DNA of 64,000 bases from Vitis vinifera (taxonomy: Eukaryota; Streptophyta; Magnoliopsida; Vitales; Vitaceae), in contig NC_081807.1 in assembly GCF_030704535.1 (NCBI RefSeq), positions 3,451,001-3,515,000 of the forward strand, read 5' to 3'. A program made the position numbers and the translations under genes. Under the pieces are notes generated by a model. That model saw only the letters and a list, made by a program, of their open reading frames with translations, did no database searches and was not told the DNA's origin. Below are positions 55,734 to 64,000 of the stretch, piece after piece; within the stretch, counting starts at the first letter, position 1, and each line of letters begins with the position of its first letter.

Positions 55734-58640
55734 GCATGGATTCAGGGTGTACGCTCTTGTAGCATTCACCACTGTGGGGTTCTTTTTCACTACGCTATGA
55801 GTGCAATTATTAGAGGAGTAACATCGAGGTATAAAAGCTGGAAAACAAGTAGTGCAATGGAATCCTAAGAGCAAGAGGAGGAGATTGTTGGCAACTAAGA
55901 GGGCAGTGGCCACTAGGAAAGCAGCGCATGGAGGGTGTAGCAGCATAGGCTGTTGTAGCCCATGTGTCGTCCATGCCTACAGTGTGGCGGGGTGCGAGGC
56001 ATTTTCCGCTTTCCTTTTCGAACTCCTCTTACAAGTGATGACTCCTTTTAATTTTCTTGATTTTTTGTGACTTTTTCCCGATTTTTCTACAACCCCATAA
56101 TATTTTTTAAATTAAAATTTGCTTTTTATGAAAAAAGTGAAAGACGTGCGGAGTCCATCCTCTTTTGATCTTGCAATTGATGAGATTACCAATTTTTTCC
56201 CAAGATTTGGGTGTCAAATTAATAATGTCTAGATATAATAGTTTCAAAAAAAAAAATTGTTATTGAACTAAATAAGAGGGGGAATTGGATAATAATAATA
56301 ATTATGATATTTGATATTTTAACATATGATATCTACTAGGTAAGTAAGAGGTTTTGGAAACCCCAACCCAATTGATGATTAGAGTTGAGTAAGGGAATAT
56401 CAGACACGACTCATGTATATAATTTATTATTTTAAGAAGCATATGTAACGATTTGATATATATGTATATAGACTACTCTTTCAATAGGACCTCTGTTATT
56501 AGGTTGCATACGTTGACTTGTAAGTTTAACTCCTATAAGATGCACTTAAATCAAACTATGAAGCAATATTTTAAAATAATATCAACAATGATTCACTTAT
56601 TGAAAGCAACTAAAAATAATCTCATTGATGAGCAATAGGTCCAACTAGCATTCATTCCCTTCTTGACTCATAGGAACACATGGAGTTCAACATGAGATAT
56701 AATGAGAACATTAAAATGTTTGATCAAAACAAAGCGCTTGGAAACTACAAAAGCACATGTCAACCCTCTTCCCTCCCACGCTTTTGCAATAGAGGGAAGG
56801 TCAACATGAGGAACTTGGCCATAAGCACAAGAACTTCAAAAGAGCAGCTAAAAAGGGAAAAAAATGAAGGACTTGAATATCAAAAGGCTAAAAACATTGG
56901 TACAAGCAAAACAAATATGTTGGAAAGAAGAGCAAAGCTAATAAAGCATGTTTCACCTATGACAAGGAAGGACACTTCACTCATGATTGCAGTAAGTCAA
57001 GAAAGTACTATCTACTTAAATTCTCGTTGTGTTTATGTTTCTAACCATGAAGAATGGTTGCTCATTATTTTCATGATTTGATTGTAAATTCAAAGGCAAA
57101 TAAACATACAACGAATGATCGAGTTTGTAAGGTATTATTGAGTACTAATAGGGATCAGAACATCTTCATGGGAAATGAAGCAAGTATAACAATGTTGGGT
57201 ATCAATACCTACCAAATACACTTGTGTCATGGTCATACTATTACTTCATGACATCCTATTTACTTCTAATAACACTTGTTATTGGTTGTTACATTGCTTA
57301 TACTAAGTTTTCACTTTATTTTTAATAAAATGATGTTAGGTGTTTTTTTAGAACAATTTTTTATGGTGGTGGCTCATCAGTAGATAATTTCATTGTTGTG
57401 GATATTCATTCAAATAACAATAATTCTATTTCATTTATGACTACTATAATAGATTATGTGAGATGACATGCTAGGTTTAGCCATATTTGAGCTAACTTGT
57501 TGAAATTGACTTATCTCTATGTGAGCATTGTTTGGTAAAAAAGTTAACAAGGAAACCTTTTAGAAAAGCTACCAAAGCTTTTTTTTTTTTTTTGTTTACT
57601 TTTGTAGCTAGTACACTCTGACATATCTAGCCTAATGAATGTGAGGGCAAGGCATGGTGCCTACTGGCTACTATTTCATCACATTTATAGATGATTTCAT
57701 ATGCTATGTCTATTTGATATCATAAGTTAGAAGCATTGAATTACTTCAAGAGTTTTATGAATGTTGTAGAGAATCAAATAGAAAGAACTATTCAAAGATA
57801 CACCATGGGCATAAGTATTTATTGGAGAGTTTGAAAGTCTTTGTAATGAAAAGGGAATCCAAAGATAGAAAACAGTTCCAAAGATTTCACAACAAAAAGG
57901 TCTAGTAGGAAAAAAAAAAAAAAAAAAAAGGAACCACACACTTTTGGATATGGTTTGATTGATGATGGCATAAGTCAAACCCAAATATCATTCTTAGGGG
58001 ATGATTATTTAACTACACATCTTAGTCTTAGGTTCACCATCGACAATCTTTGTTGTAACTAGGGCATTGTAATACATTTGTAAGTAGGATTAGTTGAAGC
58101 ATAATTTTTGGAATGTTTTTCTAAAGGGATCAAAGGTACTTGTTAAGATGTTATTGAATGGATTTTTAGGGATGAGCTATGCCGGTTTATGTGAGATTTG
58201 ATATAATACTCTTGGTTTTCCTCTATGTTTTTAGTAATCTCATAATTCATTAGCTAGTATGAACCAAGATGCAAATGAATTGATGGAAGAATCGATTATC
58301 ATTCTACTCACTTTGGTGAGTAGTAGATGATAGAGTTTGTGTCATTAAAGTTACCCAAAATAGGAAAACTCTTATAGGATAGACTCCTTCCTTTTTGTTT
58401 TCTCATTCATGATTTTTTTAGCTTGTGCTTTGATTGACTAGAGGTAAGAGGTGGGAATTTGGGTACAATTATATTAAACCTTCTCCCTTGGTATTCTTAG
58501 GACTTACAAAAAACCTACTTACTATGGATGTAGAATATATGCTCTTATAACATTCACCATTATAGGATTAGTTTCCACTTCTTTGTGAAAGGATATTGTC
58601 AGAGGACTAAGATCGAGGTATGCTTAGATCCACATCTTGC
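55734..58640 (+). mobile_element. Degenerate Ty1/copia retrotransposon fossil
   Basis: A broken gag zinc knuckle is readable near 56957-57000 (CFTYDKEGHFTHDC, lacking one cysteine). At about 57610-57780 two frames together give integrase-like words: a 'HSDI' block, then FITFIDDF and, after a shift, EFYECCRE. A repeated segment flanks it: 55734-55832 and 58522-58620 agree at roughly two thirds of positions, with shared 'cattcacca' and 'gatcgaggtat/catcgaggtat'. These could be remnants of the LTRs. All frames are interrupted. The element is old and inactive. Confidence 0.65.
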
Positions 58641-58673
58641 ATATTTGTTAGCAATGTTTTTATAGTAATATCT

Positions 58674-58703
58674 TTATTATTATTATTATTATTATTATTA
58701 TTT
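58674..58703. repeat. (TTA)10 microsatellite
   Basis: A trinucleotide run of about ten units just beyond the right LTR-like segment of the copia fossil. Confidence 0.9.
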
Positions 58704-58704
58704 T

Positions 58705-59350
58705 CAATAATGAAAAAGTGCTTTAAGCTACAATTTTTTATTTTCTGGGATTTGTTTGCATACCATTCATACCACAAAAACATATTTTTTTAAAATATTT
58801 TTTTTCCAACATAAAGGAGTTTGATTGGATTGGGCTTATATAATTGGCAATAGTGTAATTGGAAGTGTCTATAGCTTGCTTACTTTTTATGGTTCATGTG
58901 GTTACTCCCCATGAAAAAGCAAGCAGTGATTCAAACTCCCAAAAAACTTTCCTGCCATTTTTTCCTCCAAGCTAGAATTTTATCTACTTAGTATTGATTC
59001 TGTAACAAACTCTTGAAAAGCCTAGATATGACAGAATAGAACTCTCCTGCCAAAAGTTTGTTCATGTTGTCTCATTTGAGTGAAAAATTGTTGCTTTACT
59101 GATCCTAAAAAAAATAATAATAATAAATCATATTCTGATTGTTTCCATTTCCTTCTCTTTCTCAGCAACTAATCATATTGGTTATTTCAAACTCTTTTGT
59201 TTTAGAGTAGCAAGATATAGCTCTTATTATATCCTGCACCCACCAGATTACAAGGCTGGTTTGAACACGTGTAATTAAATCACAAGAAGGGTATGATGCT
59301 ATAAAAAAAATAAAAAAATAAAAATTGGATGAGCAGAAAGAACATAGCAA
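58705..59350. other. Intergenic sequence, no gene recognised
   Basis: Mixed to AT-rich sequence with no supported exon on either strand. It precedes the small open frame at 59357. Confidence 0.4.
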
Positions 59351-59356
59351 AAAATA

Positions 59357-59572
59357 ATGAAGAATGGGACGGAAGTGAGGATCTCAGAGCTGAGGAAAGC
59401 AGAGGCACACCTGCACTTGTTGGAAGTTGAAACACCTGATCTCATGCCTGAAAACCCCACATTTTCAGAGATTAGCAGGACTTTGATGGATACTCTACTT
59501 TCCCTCATGTACAAGTCTGGAGATGAGTGGACTGTGGCCTGCATTAAGCTCTATGGTTACCTTTCCCAATAA
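59357..59572 (+). CDS. Small hypothetical protein, 71 residues
   Basis: The frame begins with two nearby Met codons in a purine-rich context and ends at TAA. Its composition is protein-like: balanced codons, charged N-terminus (RISELRKAEAHLHLLEVE), then PDLMPENPTFSEISRTLMD and a C-terminal segment with WTVACIKLYGYLSQ. Base composition is richer in GC than the flanks. I do not recognise the family and see no signal peptide or membrane segment. The frame after the stop (GERIKELLGQGVPKSRYHEKTP) also looks coding-like, so this could be one exon of a larger or broken gene. No clear splice sites settle the question. Confidence 0.4.
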   Translation: MKNGTEVRISELRKAEAHLHLLEVETPDLMPENPTFSEISRTLMDTLLSLMYKSGDEWTVACIKLYGYLSQ

Positions 59573-59987
59573 TGTTCAGGAGAGAGAATAAAGGAGCTGC
59601 TGGGACAAGGTGTCCCAAAGAGTAGGTACCATGAGAAGACTCCAGGGCAGGAAATGATCTTTCTAATGTTCATTATAAACAAATCTCTTTGTAGTTTCAT
59701 TCCCATTTGGGTTCTGTGGGCTTTTTTCCCTAGTTGGCTCTATCATTCCATAATGGGAAGTTATTCTAAGTATTATCCATAACTCTGATGCCCTCCTTTA
59801 GTATTGCCTAGATGGGCCCATCTACACATTTTGCAATTTTCTGTGAGGATTTATCAGAAATGGTGACTGATGGCTTGTTCTCTTGATCTTTGAAACCTTT
59901 TGATATTCTCCTTGGCAAAATATAGTTTTAAGTCCGGGAGCCAATATATGCATGTATTTGTATTTGCTCTATGTATGCTGCCACCAG

Positions 59988-60104
59988 GGCCCTTGGCAAG
60001 TGGGACTTCCAAAAGGCCCTTTCTGTTATCAAGTCCCTTGATAGCAAGGAGAATTTCCTTGAGATGCTTGGAACAGGGGCTAAGGAAGAGGCTCTGAGGG
60101 GCTA
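59988..60104 (+). CDS. Possible terminal exon of an unidentified gene
   Basis: After a candidate acceptor ('tgccaccag', AG at about 59986-59987) a frame encodes about 38 residues with protein-like wording, GKWDFQKALSVIKSLDSK then ENFLEMLGTGAKEEALRG, and ends at TAA 60102-60104. It may belong with the small frame at 59357-59572, but I could not join them with convincing splice sites. The family is unrecognised. The overlapping minus-strand frame (59854-60120) looks like a shadow. Confidence 0.35.
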
Positions 60105-60109
60105 AATTT

Positions 60110-61210
60110 TCATTTCTCATCCAATGATCCTCTGATGAGGTCTCGGATATCCAGACTCATGGCTGCATCAGTAAAAATGATGATCATGGAAGAGATCCAT
60201 GCAGACTCTTTCATTCTAGTTGACAGAGAAGCTGCCAATTCTTGCTGAGAGTAATGAACAGATATTAGAGTCCAATATGCCCGGTTTTGAGTTGGACATG
60301 AGTATTCCGCATGTGTGCCTTCTTTGGGTGGCCAGAGAAGTTTAGGTGTATGCCAAGCCTCAGGTGGCAGTTTTGTAAGAGACAAGGCTGGTTAATTTCA
60401 AAGAAAACAAGAGGACATTGTGCAATCTAGCAGCACTCCCTATTAAGATACTGCCTAAGGGACGAATCATACACAATTCTACCTGTTTTGTCTTCCTGCT
60501 GTGAACAGAAAGTTCTTTCTGTCAGATATCTGTTCCAATTTGTTGAGAACTGTTGGAGAGCATGATATAAATTATGGGTCTAAATTCTTTTACCTATGGG
60601 CTTGTGTGTCTCCATTGTATGGGACCATACATGAGGAAGTGTATTGAAGAGTATGATATAAGCTTTTAAGAAACAAATCAGTATACATCTTTTTTTTTCT
60701 CTTTTTAAGCTATCAGTTATTTTGCATTTTCTGAAAATTAATTAAATTTTGTGTGGAATAATCAACTATAGAAAAAACTGAAACCATTTTTTAACTAGTT
60801 GACAGAGAAAATAAAAATCAAGAACAAAAGAACAGGTTTTCCCAGAAGATCCAATTCAGACCACCTGTTACAATTTGGAATATCAAATAGACACTTAATA
60901 GACATCTCTTAATCATCAGCCAGACAGCACAGAAGAATGTTAATAACAAATACAGCCTCAGAGTGAAAATATATAACCATTAAGACAAGCAACAAATGTA
61001 TAAACTAGTAGGATACATAGTGAAGCAGCTACCCAAGAAAAAGGCTGTAAGCAAAAATTTCCATGAAGTTTCATCAACATTGAAGGAAGAAAGTTGTAAC
61101 ATTCTGTTAAATTATTTGAGGTCTTTATTTTTGTCTCAAAATAGAATTGAACTCACAGTGATATGATTTAAAGTAGCCACCAATGACCACCTAACTGTGG
61201 ACCCTTAAGC
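60110..61210. other. Intergenic sequence, no gene recognised
   Basis: If the segments at 59.4-60.1 kb form a gene, the first few hundred bases are its 3' UTR. The minus-strand frame at 60110-60385 has no recognisable domain. The region leads into duplicated module B. Confidence 0.4.
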
Positions 61211-61214
61211 AGCT

Positions 61215-63515
61215 CTTTGGCTGCCATATCCTTTATCTCCTTAAATGTTCTTGTTCTTTTTCTCTTCTCCCATTCCTTTTTTTTTTGGCCTGAGAATGCA
61301 CAACTTGCATATTGACAAATATCTAACACTGATCGGGTGAGAGCTTGTATGATTCCCAATGGTTGGTACTCAAACCTCATACGTCGATCAGCTTATCGCC
61401 AAACATGTTGTTGCCAAAAGACGCAGCCTCCATTCAGCATGTTCTCTCCACTTAGAAAGCTTTTCTGTCTATGCAAATTGTACCCTTTAATCAGAGATTC
61501 CCTCAAAATATAGATCTGAGGATTTCAGATTTCCCCAAGTGATGATTGGATGGCCCAGAACAAAGGCCCATGGTGCAGAGGAAGCCATCAAAGCCTCTGG
61601 AGTTTGATCATAGGAAAACAACCCAAGTGATCCAAAGTCGGTGATGGAACTCCAACTTGTTAGGAAGGACCATTAACAGTAGGGAAATGCTCTCTGAAAG
61701 GGAATAAGTTAGGCCATGGTCACAACTTTTCATAGGGTAGGCATTACCTGACAAAACAAAATATCAATGAATGATGATCAAAGGACCACTTTTCGGTAGA
61801 GATTACAACCGAATTTGCATCAATCCCGCATCAAATTATCAATCAGCAGTTCAATACCCTAAGGATAGTGCTATAAATACCTCTGGCAACTTGTTTATTG
61901 GGGGGCAACCTTTTTAGACTTTTTCCAAACTACTTGATCTTTGAATGATATTGTATGCAGCAATTGACAATAATAGCCTAGTTTGCAATACCCTTCTTCA
62001 TTGACATTGATGGGCAAATGATCACCACAGACACAGTGAAAATGACTAGCTAGGCTCCTTGTTTGTCTTCTTCCCTTTTCATTGGCCCCTCAATTTATTC
62101 CAATCATCTAATCTGGATCATTCCAAAAGACTAGTCCCCGAATTTGTTCTTCCCTTTTCATAGGTCCTTGATTTCCTCTAATCATCTAAAGTGCATCACT
62201 CCAAACCATTAAGTCCTACTTAAGGCATCCTCTGCATATGAATGTGCTTCTGTTATATAATAATCCCTTGTGGGGCCTAAGGGAATTTTCTTGTTTCAGT
62301 GGAAGAAAATAAAAATGGAAAGAAAGTACCCATTGATAGCTATTAGTTGCACCTTACTACCAAATGAGACTACAAACCAACAACTTCCCGAGAAAATCTA
62401 CAGCAGTGATCATCATCTTCTCCAAAGTTTTCCTGGAAAAAGTGGAAAAGATCATGCCAAAAAGTAGTAGGAATTATCAAGAATGCATTCCAGGAAGTAC
62501 ACGAAAAATTGATGTAACAAGCCCCCAGATAAAAATCATTTTCTACCATCCATTAAGATCAAATTTTCTCCCCGCTTGCCTAGACAACCCTGACTGACAC
62601 TTGAACCTAAAAATAAACAGCATTACATGCATGTCTGGATGATTCCATTTCCTCCTCAGACATATCCACCTTATACAAACCATCAAGAAACGAGGCCGCC
62701 CGCTGTATCTTACTAAGGTCCCTGTTATGAAGTCTCTTTTTCAATTCACGGGAGGTTACTGGACCACTGAATTCTTATTCTATATTTCTTTAAAAGATGA
62801 ACCCAGCCGACCTTTGTACGGCGCATCTACATCACTATATTTGAAATTTCCAGTTTGCCACAAATTATCTAGGATAGCCATACCGTTCCTTTTTACATTT
62901 TCTGAGGCAAAAATTTCTCCTCTAGGCCATTTTTCATTTGACTGTTTTTGTGTTTTGATGATCTCATAGAAGTTTCATGTCACAAGATCCAACTAACAGA
63001 CACTAACCATACTTTTGAGGGAGATTTAGACCTGCCTCTCAAGATTTATCAGTAAACAAAAATAATTCAAGATCACACCTTCAGGGATTTAACATAGGTC
63101 TCAAGAGATTGCCAAGAATGAAAATCATGATGTCAATACAATTTCCCAAAGAAAAACAGCAAGATTTTTCATAACAGACACAGAACCAAAGCCTATCCAA
63201 CTTGCTAGAAGACCCCATCTCATATGTTGACCATGCAGATTCAGCCATAAGAAAATGTATTATAATTTGATCATGATAGAATTTCAGGTAGCCAGCTAGA
63301 AGCCTAGAACCTTTTGGAATATTGTTCAGAACAAAGAAACGAAACTCAAATTCCAAAGACCTGAGACGAATAAAACTGCAGGCAACCCCCTGTATTCCTT
63401 CTTGGCTGTATCCTCACAGTCCACTGATTATGTCAGTCACCACCACCACCACCACCACCTTATCAGAGTTTATGCTTCCGTGTGAGGCTAAGGGTTAGAG
63501 TATGACACGTAAAAG
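61215..63515 (+). repeat. Duplicated non-coding module, copy B
   Basis: This is the second copy of the module at 49640-51855, same orientation and landmark order: 'catatcctttatc' (about 61227), 'ggttggtactcaaacctcat' (61361-61380), 'cccaagtgatgattggatgg' (about 61533), 'ctccaacttgttaggaagga' (about 61650), 'aggaccacttttcgg' (about 61779), 'tcaccacagac', 'gactagcta', 'cccttttcatagg' (62152), 'ctctaatcatctaaagtgc', 'attagttgcac' (62341), 'actcaaattcc' (63345) and 'gaggctaag' (63483). Its downstream landmark 'acccacccaacgatagatca' lies at 63643. A (CAC)7 run is at 63438-63459. No gene is supported inside it. Confidence 0.8.
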
Positions 63516-64000
63516 ATAGAAGATAGCTTGAGAGGCAGGGGAAGAGGATCATACTTAGTCCATGCCAGACATTGCAGACATTGCAGAGAAAAGAAAAATG
63601 GAAACAGGAATAATTTGATTATTGTCAGTACTATTTCTTCAAAACCCACCCAACGATAGATCAAAGAAAGAAATCAAAGTCATTCCAATACATGAAATTG
63701 ACTGGGGAATTCATAAATTCCTGGTTTTTTTGAAGGTTTATTGTTAGCAGTCACGAGGCTAAATATACAAACACCATAATATTGGGTAGAGGATCAGCTT
63801 TGATAACATTTGCTCCTAATTATGTAGATATTGTTCGTTTTAGGTCCAAACACCCTCACAGCTTTACCACAGTAGTATAGATAAGAATTTTTTATCCTAT
63901 CTCAAGTGGAATATCACATCTTATATACGCCAAACACTTATACCTTTAAATTTATTTTCAAAATCTTAAAAACAAAGAAAACCAACCATGATCACTCATT
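63516..64000 (+). other. Right edge, matching the proximal upstream region of the RADIALIS-like gene in part
   Basis: The 'cacccaacgatagatcaaag' landmark near 63648 matches 53496 in copy A, which is about 700 bases before the RADIALIS-like start codon. No coding exon is present before the window ends. A paralogous gene would be expected shortly beyond 64000. Confidence 0.4.

Overview
This is plant nuclear DNA. It is AT-rich, has GT-AG introns, carries many microsatellites and transposon fossils, and its genes match angiosperm families. The gene models and repeat types look like a woody dicot such as grapevine (Vitis); the species is an inference, not something I could test.

Layout. 1.2-3.3 kb: a complete five-exon pectinesterase of the PE11 type on the minus strand. 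4.2-4.5 kb: a C/D-box snoRNA with its own TATA and telo-box promoter. 6.7-8.5 kb: a five-exon universal stress protein of the ATP-binding, RD2-like type. 8.5-13.4 kb: no intact gene, only transposon pieces and a broken, unidentified coding fragment. 13.4-15.4 kb: a six-exon bHLH transcription factor of the CIB1/bHLH63 group on the minus strand, with an ACGT-rich promoter. 16-28 kb: a gene desert in which AT-rich repeats alternate with more complex islands. 28-48.4 kb: a decayed RNA polymerase II CTD phosphatase-like gene (CPL4/FCP1 type). Its introns hold nested transposons, including a nearly intact 6.2-kb LINE (37.0-43.2 kb) and a large inverted array of about 50-bp repeats. 49.6-51.9 kb and 61.2-63.5 kb: two copies of one non-coding module in direct orientation, with a shorter and more diverged third copy at 26.5-27.1 kb. 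54.2 kb: an intact RADIALIS-like single-MYB gene that follows the 49.6-kb module. 55.7-58.6 kb: a degenerate Ty1/copia fossil. 59.3-60.1 kb: two short unidentified coding-like segments.

Working together. The genes do not form a pathway; they look like an ordinary chromosomal neighbourhood. From memory, pectinesterase 11, RD2 and a RADIALIS-like gene also lie close together on Arabidopsis chromosome 2 (around At2g21610-At2g21650), so part of this order may be ancestral. The most useful observations are: the repeated module, which predicts a second RADIALIS-like gene just past the right edge; the snoRNA with two adjoining rRNA-complementary segments; the LINE whose ORF1 is interrupted by one amber codon; the CTD-phosphatase relic without a visible catalytic exon; and the long inverted repeat array at 34.2-35.1 kb. 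I saw no CRISPR array, bacterial operon or obviously new multi-gene system.
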